Below, piece after piece: positions 19,560 through 31,448 of a stretch of DNA of 64,000 bases. The translations under genes were made by a program, and so were the position numbers. Source of the DNA: Hymenopus coronatus (lineage: Eukaryota; Arthropoda; Insecta; Mantodea; Hymenopodidae); contig CM060892.1 of the NCBI GenBank assembly GCA_030762935.1, forward strand, positions 88,462,327-88,526,326, read 5' to 3'. The notes beneath the pieces were generated by a model, which was not told the origin of the DNA, did no database searches, and was given only the letters and a program-made list of their open reading frames with translations. Position 1 is the stretch's first letter, and each line of letters opens with the position of its first letter.

Positions 19560-19850
19560 AAGTTGGATATAAAACTCTTTCCCTTTAGATGTTTTCTGTC
19601 GTTAGCCTCCGTATCGACACTCAGTTGGAGTCTTGTTTTTAAAATCATTTCAACTTCCTCGTGAACTTCCTTATTGACGCAGAAACTGACCTATCCAGAA
19701 CTTATGCCATGTGGTGTAAAAGTTCGCCGTTTTTACAAAGCTTTATCACGTGTCTAACAGTTTCTGTCTCGTTGCAACCTGGATGGCGAGAATATATTGC
19801 GCCGAAGATATTCCTGGAACTTTATATGTATTTTATTTCTAACTAAAACA
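19560..19850 (-). pseudogene. Non-LTR retrotransposon ORF fragment, zinc-knuckle C-terminal region
   Basis: On minus, one frame reads HPGCNETETVRHVIKLCKNG, giving [C/H]-X2-C-X7-H-X4-C. The ligand codons are His at 19783-19785, Cys at 19774-19776, His at 19750-19752 and Cys at 19735-19737. This is the CCHC-type knuckle found near the C-terminus of many non-LTR reverse transcriptases, and the first ligand is His where Cys is usual. A stop follows within 10 codons. A shifted frame just downstream contains EVHEEVE (about 19648-19668), which resembles the start of the endonuclease-like segment in some lineages. It is clearly dead: a stop and a frameshift occur within 300 bases. The spacing of the knuckle equals that of the LINE at 33.0 kb, but the sequence around it differs, so this is a separate lineage. 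Confidence 0.65.
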
Positions 19851-19989
19851 TTATTATAGCTCTGGTCGACGTTCAAATATAGCATATAATGTATAAAGCG
19901 TTAAAGACGCTATACATTTGTCTCATACATTTTTCATTAAAATATAAAGGAAATACCTATTCATAGATGGAATTCAATTAGCACTATTG

Positions 19990-20820
19990 GTATTACTTTC
20001 TCTATACGTACTATGTACATAGTGTTTAGAGACGGTATTGCATTGTACCCTAAAATTCGATACCGAAATTTCACCGGAATCCAAAAAAAGCATTTTTAGA
20101 AACATGTTCGTGTGTGTGTGTGTGTGTGTCTGTCTGTCTGTGTGTATGTGTGTGTGTCTGTGTGTCTATGGGAAGCATAGCTCAAAAACAAAAATAACGT
20201 TAAAAACCAAACTTGTTATTTAATTTTGGTGTCTTCCAAGGATGAGACACGAAGATTTTTAAGAAAATCACCCACCATAAACTACCCTTTACATGAAACT
20301 TTTTCGAAAATTTTGATTAAAATAAATCCCGCATATTACTGAAATTTACATACCAAATAAAATGTATATCTTTAATTTTCTGGGAAGACCGCTTTATTCT
20401 GGATGAATTTTGCCGAATTTTGCTTAAATGCTAAACGGTAAGAGATAGACAAAAGCTTACTACACAGAAAATGTAGAGTACGCTAAAACACACAATTTAC
20501 GTTATACAATTTTTTATTCTTGGAGTTGATTGTTTTTTAGTTATTCATTGTTTTTGATTTCACCTATCAAAAAATTATATTTGACAACTTTTATCCATGC
20601 AAACAAAGGAACTTCCGTCACATAGCAACCAGCCTTTGACTATCACTTTAACCTACGGTACTCCGTTATTTCGCTTCTACTTAAAAGGAAGCAAGTAATA
20701 AGACTACTTCTGACATTTTTTTTCTTGATTAGCATGAAGTAAATAGAAGCATAAGCTTTTTAACAATAATTTGTTGCAGAGATATAGAGAAAGTCATGTG
20801 AATGGAACACATCAGATTTT
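19990..20820 (-). mobile_element. R1 repeat, full-length minus copy
   Basis: Begins TTACTTTCTCTATACG and the ACTATGTACATAGT palindrome (about 20010-20023), has a long TG-rich tract (20109-20166), and ends GAATGGAACACATCAG. Its 5' end faces that of the next R1 copy across about 65 bases, so the two copies form a head-to-head inverted pair. Confidence 0.9.
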
Positions 20821-20885
20821 TTTTTCAATGACATGTTCATCCAGTCTACAAAAATATTACTAATAGTATTAAAATTATAAATAAA

Positions 20886-21612
20886 AATCTGATGTGGTAC
20901 ATTCACATGACTTTCTCAACTTCTCTGTAACAAGGTATTGTTAATAAGCTTATTCTTGTATCTACTTCGTACTAATCAAGATAAACTTAGCAGAAACGGT
21001 CTTATTACTTAGTTCCTTATGGATAGAAGGGGAATAAAGGGATACACTAGACTAAACCGACAGTCAAATGCTTTAAAATGTGGTTGATATTGTATACAAA
21101 TCCGATTCTTTGCATGGTCAGGTGTTGACAAGTTCCCGTATAAGAAAAGTATGGTGTTTTAAAACTGAAATCAACTACAAGGAATATCTTAAAATGATAA
21201 ACTCCAGGAAAAAATGCACATAACATAACTTTTATGCTTTAACGAGCTCTACATTTTTATGCAGTTAATTTTTTGCTTTCTCTTACGGTTTACCAGCTTA
21301 CCAGCCATTTTTGAGAAAGTAAACATTTTTAAAAATTTTTCCATGCAAAGGTTAGTTGGGGTTGGGAGATTTACTTGAAAATCTTCGTGTTGATCCTTGG
21401 AAGATACTCAACTTAAATACCAAGTTTGGTATTTAGGGAACTTTTCGTTTATCAGCTAAAGTGTCCACAGTCACACACGGATTTTTTCTAGAAATGCTTT
21501 CTTTGGATTTAGAAGGTCCGAAAAACATGTATTTCCAGTGAAACCTTGGTATCGAATTTTTGGGTATATTTTCTCTATAGGCTATGTACATAGTACGTTT
21601 AGAGAAAGAAAA
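20886..21612 (+). mobile_element. R1 repeat, plus copy with internal deletion
   Basis: Starts TCTGATGTGGTACATTCACA and ends TACGTTTAGAGAAAG. About 150 bases between the TTACCAG block and the CCATGCAAAGG block are missing. It is of the subtype with GGTCTTATTACTTAGTTCC. Confidence 0.85.
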
Positions 21613-22200
21613 TAGATCAAATCTATTGAGATGGATGAGAACATTTAATTATATATGCTGCATTCATTTTTTCTTTTCTTTATACTCATATTGTGCCTTA
21701 CATATGCATGTATGGCTAATTACCCTAGCGCTAAGTGATTATGTAATAAATTTAATAAGTTGACATCAATAACGGTTATTATCAACTTTTAATTCCATAT
21801 GAACACAGGTAATACCAGCAAACTACCTAAGTGAAGTATATGATGGGCGCCATGCTCGTGAAGCTGTCCGCCTTACTGCAGTTTCTGGCGATGGAATCTC
21901 CTCCTGCGAGGAGAAGAGTCTAAACTACGCGGCAGTTTCTCCAGGTTGTGACACCAAGAAGTTAGCAACAAACTGGAGAGAAAGGGGAACAATGTGACGA
22001 GTCTTGTCATGAGGAGGTGCTACAGCATGTCACAGCATCCCTTGGAACAGATGTTCACACCTAGCATCTTGTTATCCGGTCCACATCACCCTGTTCTGCT
22101 TCCACTCATACTTCTGTTCTACAACCGTTTAATGGAAAACGTACACCATGTTGCACAAATGGCAAACTTTCAAAACGGAATTAGCAAAGCAATAACTTAA
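21613..22200. other. Unrecognised sequence
   Basis: No R1. From about 21840 to 22190 composition is more balanced, and a 68-codon frame (21994-22200) is open without motifs. I cannot support a gene. Confidence 0.35.
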
Positions 22201-22300
22201 CAGTGTCTGTGGTCAAGTGGTGATCGTCTGCAATCTCAGCTCAGAGTTCCTGGTTTCGGTTTCCAGCTGGGGTGTGGAAATTACCTTCTTTTTCTTCTTT
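22201..22300 (+). mobile_element. tRNA-headed SINE remnant
   Basis: GTCTGTGGTCAAGTGGTGATC resembles the A-box part of the family I SINE head (TCCGTGGTCGAGTGGTCAGC on minus at 27.5 kb), and TTCCTGGTTTCGGTTTCC sits where a B box would be. The body after about 22300 does not match. Confidence 0.5.
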
Positions 22301-22727
22301 GGTCATCAATCCTTTGAATCTCCATTCTGATCTTCTCTTCCTTTATAATTCTCGTACGTTCTGCAGTTCTTTATCATTTTTATTCATTGCATAAAAATTA
22401 GGAAGAATTTTGCCTTCAATGTTACCTTCTATTAACATTTTGAGACAGTTTTAGTTGTTTTTTATAATTATTAATGCTAAATAATGTATGCACTTGCAAC
22501 CTTATAAAAGACGCGTGAAATCTTTAATTAACGCCATGCGCAAAATAAAGAAACTAATTAAGCATGGTGAACGCATAAACAAATTAATATTCCACGAAGT
22601 ATTGTAGTTAATGTTTAAACAAAGACGTGTGATTCATTGTTACAAGACAGCCACGTCTAAAATACTTATCTTAAAATTTCAAGTTAGACAAACAAATTCT
22701 AAGTTTGAAGTTTATCCGATTTTTCGT
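22301..22727. other. Unrecognised AT-rich spacer
   Basis: No feature was identified. Confidence 0.5.
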
Positions 22728-23615
22728 TTTTACTTTTTCCATACGTACTACGTACATAGTGTAGAAATAAGGTATTTTATTCCACCCACAATTTTAATAC
22801 CGAGATTTCACGCGAAACACATGTTTTAGGACTCGTTGAGTACAAAAAAAGTATTTTAGAAAAAGGTCCGCTTGCACGTGTGTGTATGTGTGTGTGCGCA
22901 CGCGTGTGAATAGCATAGCTAAAAAACGAAAACACCGCTAAATACAAAATTTGGTATTTAACTTTGGTATCTTTCAAGGATGCCACACGAAGATTTTCAA
23001 GAAAATTCCTCCGTGCTAAAACTACACTTTACATAGAAAGATTTTTGGTTATTTTATTTTTCTCAAAAATGGCTCTAACGATTTTGATTAAAATATATTA
23101 TATTTAAGATGTATACATCACAAATAATATGAATATCTTGAATTTTCTGGGAAAACCTCTAAAGACATCAATTATTCTGAATGAATTTTGTTGAATGCTG
23201 CAAAACTCGTAAAACGTAAGAGATAGACAAAAAGTTACTGCACAAAAAACGTAGATATTGTTAAAACAAGTAATTTGTGTCATATATTCGCTTTCACCAT
23301 TTGTGAAATACTATTTGTAATTTAATTCACTTTAAAATATTTAAAACTCTCCTCAAGCGGGAACTTGCGAACCTCTGGCCACGCAAAGAAACTGATTTCA
23401 ATCCCAAAGCAACCACATTTTAAAACATTTGACTGTGAGCTTAGCCCGCTGTAAATTCCTTATTTCCCTTCTACTTGTGTGGAACTAGGTATCAGACCTT
23501 TTCTACTAATGTTTATCATTATTAGCATGAAGTAGATATTACAATAAGTTTATTAACAATAATGTTGTTATAAAGATGTAGGGAAAGTCATGTGAATGGA
23601 GCACATCTGATTTTT
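22728..23615 (-). mobile_element. R1 repeat, full-length minus copy
   Basis: Both ends are present: TTTTTACTTTTTCCATACG at the start and CATGTGAATGGAGCACATCTG at the end. The palindrome (ACTACGTACATAGT) carries one mismatch. The TG tract is at about 22876-22905. Confidence 0.9.
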
Positions 23616-23619
23616 AAGC

Positions 23620-23772
23620 TATGCTATTTAGACACTCACATTATTTGAGTCAAAATGCCTTTTTGGATTCAAAGGTCCTCAGAACATGCATTTGCAGTGA
23701 AATCTTTGTATCGAATATTTGGGTGGAATGCAATAACTTCTCTACGTATTACCTATGGTGCTAGAGAATGTA
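23620..23772 (+). mobile_element. R1 repeat, 3'-end fragment
   Basis: Only the final 150 bases or so remain (CAAAATGCCTTTTTGGATTC to GCTAGAGAATGTAAAA). It is joined to the 5' end of the preceding minus-strand copy. Confidence 0.8.
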
Positions 23773-24601
23773 AAACACACAGCAAAACCAATATATTTTT
23801 TACGTTTCTTCTAAAAAGTATGCTACAATTGTAAAATTAAAGTTTTATTATTAAACTATATTTTTTCTGTATTTTAGTGATTTGTTTAATTTTCAGAGAG
23901 AATCTGTTTTAAGGGATACTACAATTGTTGGAGAAATTGAAAATTTACAAACATTTGTTGAAATCTATACAGATTCAACATTTATCTGTCCTCCACTTGT
24001 TTAAGGCTCTACAACAATTTAAACATCGTAAAATACATCTGCTTCCTAGCATACTATATCATTAAATAACATCTTCTGAAAACTACATTTTCACACCTTC
24101 AAAATGGTCCATGCATCGTAGTTCTTATTTACATATAAGTATAATTGTCCATAATGTTGTAAAGTAAAATTATCCTAACACCAATATTAACCAAAAACAA
24201 TATTTTTAAGAAAATTTATTAAATTTAGAGATTTACTTGTCTCGCTTCTTTAAAAATTATATTAATTTAGTAATAACATTCTTAAAATATTCCTTTTTAA
24301 TGTTGTGTGTGATTCCAGGCTTCTATTCAGAAAACGTCAACCATTATTCTCAAGTTATGAGAACGCATGAAACATTTTGATTATACGTATATTTACATAA
24401 TAACATTTATAAAATAATTAATATCTCCAAAGTATGTATCCAATTAAAATTAAATTTGGTATTAATATTAACATAATAATATTCCAATCACAGACATTTT
24501 CAGAGAATCTGTACATAAATATAGGCATTTGAAATTCCATTCCCAGTGTCTCCTAAGCAAAGTATTATTCGTACAAGACACTCAAAATCAAAATGTGACG
24601 T
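23773..24601. other. Unrecognised very AT-rich sequence
   Basis: About 830 bases with no R1, SINE or coding signal that I can see. Confidence 0.55.
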
Positions 24602-25526
24602 TTTTACTTTCTCTAACCCAATATGTACAATGTACATAGGAATAGAGAAGGTATTATAATGCGCCCAAAAATTCGATACCGAGATTTCACCGGAAATATG
24701 TGTTTTGGGGTCCCCCGAGTCCAAAAAAAGCATTTTAAAAAACGTTCCGTGTGTGTGTCTGTCTGTGTGTATGTGTGTACCTGTGGACAGTATAACCCTA
24801 AAACAAAAAGACAGTTAAATACGAAACTTGATATTTAGGTTTAGCATCTTCCAAGGATGCGACACGAAAATTTACAAAAAAAAATTCCTCCAGCACAAAC
24901 TACCCTTTACATGGAAAACATTTCGAAAATTTTGATTTTCTTAAAAATGGCTGTAACGATTTTGATTAAAATCCCGTATATTAAAGCTATTTATGTCCGA
25001 AATAAAATGTGTATTTAGAATTTTTTTGGAATATCTTTTGAAGCCCTCTTTATTTTGGATAAATGTTGCTGAATTTTGCTTAACTGCTAAACCGTAAGAG
25101 ACAAAAAAAAAAAAAAAAAGCCTACTACACAAAAATGTAACTCATGAGAAAACACACAATTTTTGCAGTTTGCGTTTTTGTTGTGGAGGTAACCGTTTCA
25201 GATTCCTTGTTATTTGTTACAATTGTGAAGTACTTAAACTTTTCTCACACAGGAAGTGTCCGTTTTTCTTTTGTTTTGCTCCTGGCCAAACAAAGAAGTG
25301 ATTTGCAATGACAATCGCATAACGATAGCTTTTAAAACATTTGGCAATCACTTTAGCATAATGCATTCCCTTATTCTCTTCTTTTCTACTTATAAGGAAC
25401 TAAGTAATAACATTCTGTTAACATTTATCTTGATTAGCATTGTGTACAAAGAAGAATAATCTTTTGAAGAAAGGGGTTTTGTGGAGCAGCTAGAGAAAGT
25501 CATGTGAGTGTAAGACATCAGATTTT
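24602..25526 (-). mobile_element. R1 repeat, full-length minus copy, hairpin variant
   Basis: The palindromic end is of a second type: ATGTACA/TGTACAT arms around one base, with the text CCCAATATGTACAATGTACA, instead of ACTATGTACATAGT. The minus-strand frame at 24500-24733 and the A-run at about 25105-25118 are repeat-derived. Confidence 0.9.
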
Positions 25527-26033
25527 CTTAGATACACCTGCCTATGTTAATATGCCCTTAAGGTCCATCTTGCTATGATGATAAAAGTCTGTTTTAACGA
25601 CTCTGATACTAATCGAAGTGTGGCGTTTATCGCATATGTTTATATACTGGCGTGTTAAGATTGCTTGAAATTACCACGTCCGTAACTACCGATATTTTAA
25701 CACGGTTTCCTCTGAAGGGGAGATCTGCACCGGAACAGGAACTGGATTTCCGTTTCCACGTGCTAAATTATAACGCCACGCGCTCACGGGGGTGGAGAGG
25801 ACCGTTATCGGCTTTCCCTGTGCGTTCGGTATGTGTAGTACTAAGATACCTCAGCCCGCCGTGTCTATGAATACCTTACACCTCTCTCAAAGTGCGTGTG
25901 TTTTTGAGAGTTTTTAGCAAAGTCAAAACGTTTATGAGCATTAGAAATGCAAAGAATTCTGAATAGCTATGACAAGAGTTCATCTAGATAGCATGCAATA
26001 TTTATTTTAAAGTTTTAAATGTACACAAATATT
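25527..26033. other. Unrecognised segment with a GC-richer patch
   Basis: From about 25660 to 25870 the sequence is GC-richer (CCACGCGCTCACGGGGGTGG) with a 72-codon open frame (25652-25870) that has no motif. It could be host-unique DNA or an unknown SINE body. Confidence 0.35.
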
Positions 26034-26320
26034 TTTTAGTATATCATTTATACAACCCCCTTTAGCATCTAAGGTCATTCGGGGGCTTTGCATTAGAAAC
26101 AATTGTTGTCTGTAGGTTCTTTACATTGGATTTAAATTGTCTTATTTTCCTCAAACACACACATTCACTCTCACATACATACTTACAGACTCTGTGGGAG
26201 ATAGGGAATAATTCTGGTTAAAGAAACATTCCCGCCCCAGCCGGTAATCGAATCTGGAACCTACGGGTGAGAAGTCAGCTTTCTGATCTCTCGACCACGG
26301 AGGCAGTCTACACAACTCCC
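26034..26320 (-). mobile_element. tRNA-derived SINE, family I, copy 1
   Basis: On minus, the head TGCCTCCGTGGTCGAGAGAT is followed by a decayed B box (CAGATTCGATTACCGG), CGGGAATGTTTCTTTAACCA and a CA/TG-rich stretch. It is about 287 bases long and matches 27237-27525 throughout. Confidence 0.8.
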
Positions 26321-26324
26321 TATT

Positions 26325-27234
26325 TTTACTTTATCTAGCCCCGTATATACAATGTACATAGGGATGGAGAAGTATTGTATTCCACGCAAAAATTCGATGT
26401 CGAGATTTCACCCCAAATACATGTTTTAGGACCCTCTGAGTCCAAAAGAACATTTTCAGAAACAGGTCTGTGCGTGTGTGTGTCTGTCTGTTGTGCATGT
26501 GTGGGTATGTGAGGGTCTGTGGACAGCATAGCTCAAAAACGAAAAGACGGTTAAATACCAAACTTGGTATTTAAGTTTGGTATCCTCCAGGATGCGACAG
26601 GAAGATTTTCAAGAAAATACCCCCACACCTATGTACCCTTTACATGGAAAAATTTTCGAAAATGTTGTTTTTCTAAAAAATGGCTCTACGATTTTGATTA
26701 AAATACTACAAATTAAAGTCATTTCTATCACAAATGAAATGTATATCTAGAATTTTCTGTGAATGGCTTCTAAAAACCTGTTTATTCTGGATGAACTTTG
26801 CTTAATTTGGCATAACTAGTACATCGTAAGAGATAGACAAAAACTTGCTATACAAAAATGTAGGTTTTGGTAAAATAAACAATTTATGTCATAAACATTT
26901 TTTTCGCGGAGCTTACCATTTTTTAGGTATTCCTTGTTATTAATTTCAGTTGTGAAATACTTATACCTTTCTCCGATTTTCTTTTGTTCTACTTCTGGCC
27001 AAGCAAAGAAGCAATTTGCAATTAAAATTGCATAATGACAGTTTATAAAACATTTGACTATCACTTTAGCCTAGTGAATTCCCTTAGTTCCAGTCTACTT
27101 ATAAGGAACTAAGTAATAACATTCTGCTAATGTTTATCTCGTTTAGCGTGGTGTTGAAAGAAGAATTATCTTTTGTAAGAAGTTGTTTATAGAGTAGCTA
27201 GATAAAATCATGTGAGTGTAACACATCAGATTTG
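26325..27234 (-). mobile_element. R1 repeat, full-length minus copy between two SINEs
   Basis: Starts TTTTTACTTTATCTAGCCCC and ends GTGAGTGTAACACATCAG. The hairpin is of the second type (TATACAATGTACATAGGG). The same SINE family, in the same orientation, abuts both ends within a few bases. Confidence 0.9.
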
Positions 27235-27236
27235 TT

Positions 27237-27525
27237 ATTGTATCATTTATATAGGCCCCTTTAACATATAAGGTCATATCGGGGCTTTGCACCTGAAACA
27301 AAACGCCTGTAGGTTCTTTTACGTTTGGTTTAAATAATTTTGTTTTCCTCAAACACACTCACACACATACACACTCATTCACTCTCAAATACATACTTCC
27401 AGACTCTGTGGGGGATAGGGAATAATTCTGGCTAAAGAAAAATTCCCCGCCCCAGCCTGGAATCGAACCCGGTGTGAGAAGTTAGCCCGCTGACCACTCG
27501 ACCACGGAGGCAGCCTACACAACTA
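27237..27525 (-). mobile_element. tRNA-derived SINE, family I, copy 2
   Basis: On minus: GCCTCCGTGGTCGAGTGGTC (A-box region), CACCGGGTTCGATTCCAGG (B-box region), GGGGCGGGGAATTTTTCTTT, a TG-rich tract and a tail near 27240. This is the better-preserved copy of the family. Confidence 0.85.
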
Positions 27526-27754
27526 TTGTTACATTGCTATAACTATTAACGTTCTACCAAGGGTATTATGTTAGAACTAGCTGAAAAATTCAATGCTAAA
27601 CCGGGATTTGTACAAGGTTTTCCGCTCTCCGTATGGTTGCTCTAACAATATAAGCCTATAATATAATTAAGTTGTCCAGTTGTTGAACCATTTTCACTCT
27701 TTTGCAATAGAACACCGTAAGACTGAAAGATGCGGCTGAGTGTGGCATAATGGT
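27526..27754. other. Unrecognised spacer
   Basis: No feature was identified before the left end of R2 copy 2. Confidence 0.5.
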
Positions 27755-27790
27755 CACTAGAGCTCGGTTTTGGGTTCTGAAACGCAAACA

Positions 27791-28569
27791 GTTTAAACTT
27801 TCGCTACACGTACTATGTACATGGGGTATAGAGAAGGCATTGTAATGCACCCAAAAATTCGATGCCGAAGTTTCACTGGAAATACATGTTTTGGTTACCC
27901 CTGAATCAAAAAAAGGCATTTCTGGAAAAAGGTCCGTGTGTGCGTGTGTGTGTGCCTGTGTATGTGGTCAGCATAGTTCAAAAACGAAAAGACCGTTAAA
28001 TCGAAACTTAGTATTTAAGTTTGGTATTTTCCAAGGATGCGACACGAAGATGCTCAAGTAAATTCCCGCACCCCAACTACTCTAAAGCATGGACATTTTC
28101 TTGGAAATTATTTTGATTTTCTCAAAAATGGCCCTAACGATTTTGATTAAAATATAATATACGATAATATCGTATTAAAATATATTTACCTGACAAATAA
28201 ATAATATATCTTGAATTTTCTTGGAAAAGCCTCTGAAGACTACTTTATTCTGGATAAATTTTGCGGAATTTTGCATAGCTGCTAAACCGTAAGAGATGGA
28301 CGAAAACTTACTCCACAGAAAATTAAAGCACTTTTAAACACACAATTTATTTTATATAATTTCTTTCATTTAGTTGATCGTTTTTAAGGTATTCCTGGTT
28401 TTTCGTTTCAGCTTTGTAAAATTTATAGTTTTCACATACAGGAATTTGTCAACTCCTGTCCATACAAGCAAAGGAACTTCAATCACATAGCAGCCAGCTT
28501 TTGACTATCACTTTGATCTATGATGCTCCCTTATTTCGCTTCTACTTACAAGGGAGCAAGTAATAAGAC
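27791..28569 (-). mobile_element. R1 repeat inside R2, 5'-truncated
   Basis: Starts at the hairpin (ACTATGTACATGGGGTATAG) and runs to TACAAGGGAGCAAGTAATAA. The last 110 bases or so of the R1 5' end are missing, where a SINE follows. The insertion places this R1 copy after R2 in time. Confidence 0.85.
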
Positions 28570-28574
28570 GTAAC

Positions 28575-28717
28575 ATAATTGGCCATCATGGGAGAAAAAT
28601 GACTTATATAGATTACAAGTACATAAACACAACACTAGACATTCATGCCCATAGCGGGATTTGACCCCGCGGCCCTTCACGTCTGTTGCACCAACGACCA
28701 CGGTTATTGGCTCCAAC
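28575..28717 (-). mobile_element. tRNA-derived SINE, family C
   Basis: On minus: GTGGTCGTTGGTGCAACAGA (A-box region, about 28685-28704) and GCGGGGTCAAATCCCGCT (B box, 28653-28670), then a short body ending near 28575. It lies between the truncated R1 and the resumed R2. Confidence 0.7.
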
Positions 28718-29348
28718 AACGCACACATTTACAAACGCACGGAGCAGTCAGAGGTATAAAGAGAGGCTAATGGGGAGGGGTTTGTAGTGTAAAGATGCAC
28801 ACGCTTAGATATAATTTGTTCCAAAAGAAGCTCATTAGTCATGTATTGACAATATATGCATCGTTCTAATTCATAAAATAACAGTATAAAGCATTATGAT
28901 ATTATTAGTAAATAAAAACGGCTTGTACTTTTACAAATAAAATATAAAGCTTGGTACAAAAAATTAGGACAATAATGTGTAGGGCTTTGAAAAGATAAAC
29001 ATAAATCAACTAAACTCACTCAAAATTCACTTCAGTGAGTTACAAGATACATCTGTACTGTAGCAAAGAAAAGGCTCTCCTCCTGTCCCTCAAAATATGT
29101 TTGTATTATTCAAAAGTTTGTTCAGAGTCAAATGCAACCCCTTCATATTTTTGACGTTTTTTAATCTGCACTGTCTTTCAGTATTCACTGATTTATCTAC
29201 AGCAGGAACTGCTCGCGGTCGAGCAGTTAGCAATGCTAGATTATGCAACACGTAATATAGAGATCAAGACTACTCCTACACTCATAGTTATACTCTGTGT
29301 GCACCGAACCTCAATCTGGCAATTTCGTGACCCTGGACCAGGCTCTAA

Positions 29349-30396
29349 TGATTACCAGCATAACAGCGCAGTAGGAGTGACGTCGATCATTTAATAGGGC
29401 TGCCGTCTGGTGATAGTAGCTGGAATGACTCTTGCCCGAACAGAGAACCTCCAACGCATGGACAAAAGGAGGAGAAACAGAGCAAACATCACGGCGGAGG
29501 ACAGCAACCAGCTTGGGACAAACATGTCATTTTGTGAGCTCGAAAAACTGTACTTGGTAAATTTTCGACTAGGGCAGAATGGGGGTTCAATATGTTTGGT
29601 AACTTTAAATTTTAACATTTATTTTACCAATAGTTTTGGAGAAGCACTCACGTAAGGCTTATTAAATCTATATTGTGAAAGAGGAAAAATAAAATAAAAA
29701 AGGCATTACTGTTAATTACTGTTAATATAAGTAAAATCATATACTTAAAATTAAATGTTCTATATTTTCATATCAATTCTGGTTCACCTAAAAAAAATAT
29801 TTAAAATCGTATCTTCCTTCAAGTCAACAGTACATAAATGTTGAAAGTTGAAGTATTTTAAGAAGATTCTTTGCCACTTGACATTTCTTCCTTAGACCTA
29901 TAGTGGTCTATATTAATATTGCCCGGATACTAAGTATTTGCAATATGTAAGTCGCCATTAAGATGCTTTCTGAACATATAAGAAATATATGTTGGTTTAC
30001 ACGGCAAAACACGTACATAAAGAATAAATTAAGATTAGAGAAGTATTCAATATTTACTTCTCCCCATATTCGATGGAAAGTAATGCTTTTATTAATAAAT
30101 TGGAGACTATAAATCCTACTAATCAGTTTTACGGCTAGAACAGCTTTGAAGCTAATATGTTCAAATGCATTTTGTGTAAGGGGGAGTACCACGTGAACCT
30201 AAATGCTATGTTATAACTGTACTGAGGTGATCAAATTATTATAGTAAATTTGCATTAATTAGTATATATATTTTGAAATGAAGCATACTTATTGTCACCG
30301 CTATTAGGCATTTAAACACTTAGGACTTGTCAAATTAGGATAATAAATAAGCAGTGTCTAGAATACAATGGATTTTCTTGAAGAATATGTTACAAC
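29349..30396. other. Unrecognised sequence with a GC-richer start
   Basis: From 29360 to 29560 composition is more balanced, and frames are open on both strands (29410-29655 plus, 29391-29618 minus), neither with a recognisable motif. The rest to 30396 is AT-rich and empty as far as I can see. Confidence 0.4.
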
Positions 30397-30493
30397 ATTC
30401 CAAATTATCACCCCATTCATGACGCCTTCGGGCCGAGATGGGGGGGGTGCCTTGTGGTCTATCGTGCCATGGAGTTACGTTATTCCAAATTAT
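30397..30493. mobile_element. 73-bp insertion with a perfect 12-bp duplication, family G fragment
   Basis: ATTCCAAATTAT occurs at 30397-30408 and 30482-30493. The 73-base insert between them is GC-rich and includes a run of eight G. It shares CATGACG, CCGAGATG and TCGTGCCATGGAGTTA with the fragment at 6546-6668. It is a very short retroposed or transposed piece. Confidence 0.75.
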
Positions 30494-30634
30494 AATATTT
30501 GTACTGATGTAAAAAAGCTCTTAGCTTTAAATGGACACTTAAGCAAATATTAATCTCATATAAACACTATTTAGCATTTAGCAAATATATAGTACTGTTT
30601 AGTAGTTTTGTAAATACTTATAAAATGCTATATT

Positions 30635-31448
30635 TCAACTAGCTTTTTCTACCTATGCTACAACAAACAATTTTTACAAAACGTATTATTCCACCTGTTT
30701 CACGCTTATCAAGATAAACATTAGCAGAAATGGTTTTATTACATATAATTTCCTTGTGAAAAAGAAATAAGGAAATACTATAACCTAACCCGAAAGTCAA
30801 CTCTTTTAAACGCCTGTCACTATGTGATTCTATTGAAATTGTTACCTATTTTCTTGACCAGAATAAAAACATACGCATAACAACTTCCCATTTCAGTAAA
30901 TATTGTGCATCTGAAAATTTAAAAATATAACAAGTAACATCTTCGAAATCCTTAGTTCCACACATCAATATATTTGTGTGTTTTAACGAGATCTTCATGG
31001 TATTTATAATAAGTTTAGTATATCTCTTACAGTTTACCAGATATGCAAAAGCAATTCACAATGAAGAGGACTTTAGTGCCTATTCCTAAGAAATTCAGGA
31101 CATACATTTTATTTTTCATGTAAATAGCCTTAATACACGGATTTTTAATTCAAAATCATTAGAGTCATTTTTAAGAAAATCGGAAATTTTGAAAACTGTT
31201 CCATGTGAAAGGTAGTTTGGGGTATGAGATTTTCCTGAAAACTACGTGACGAATCCCTTGAAAAATGCTGAACTTACATTTTAGCTATACTGTTCAGAGA
31301 CAGCTGGACTCACGGACACACAAGCACTTGTTTGTAAAACTGCACTTTTTATTTAAGGGATGCTCAAAGGTCCATTTCGGAATCAAATTTTTATGTGGAA
31401 TGTAATACCTCATCTATCTATGCAGTGTGCATAAAGCTGAGAAGGTGA
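30635..31448 (+). mobile_element. R1 repeat, diverged plus copy
   Basis: Nearly full length, with an eroded 5' end (CTTTTTCTACCTATGCTACA) and an eroded hairpin (TATGCAGTGTGCATA, about 31408-31422). It is followed within about 10 bases by the next R1 copy on the same strand. Confidence 0.8.

Larger units (their letters stand above)
27755..29348 (+). mobile_element. R2 element copy 2, split by R1 and a SINE
   Basis: The left end CACTAGAGCTCGGTTTTGGG (27755-27774) is separated from the body (28718-29348) by an R1 copy and a SINE. The body aligns with copy 1 from GGAGCAGTCAGAGGTATAAA to GGCAATTTCGTGACCCTGGA. The right TIR is more decayed than in copy 1. The flanks ATAATGGT and CTAATGAT are a possible degenerate 8-base target duplication. 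Confidence 0.65.
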
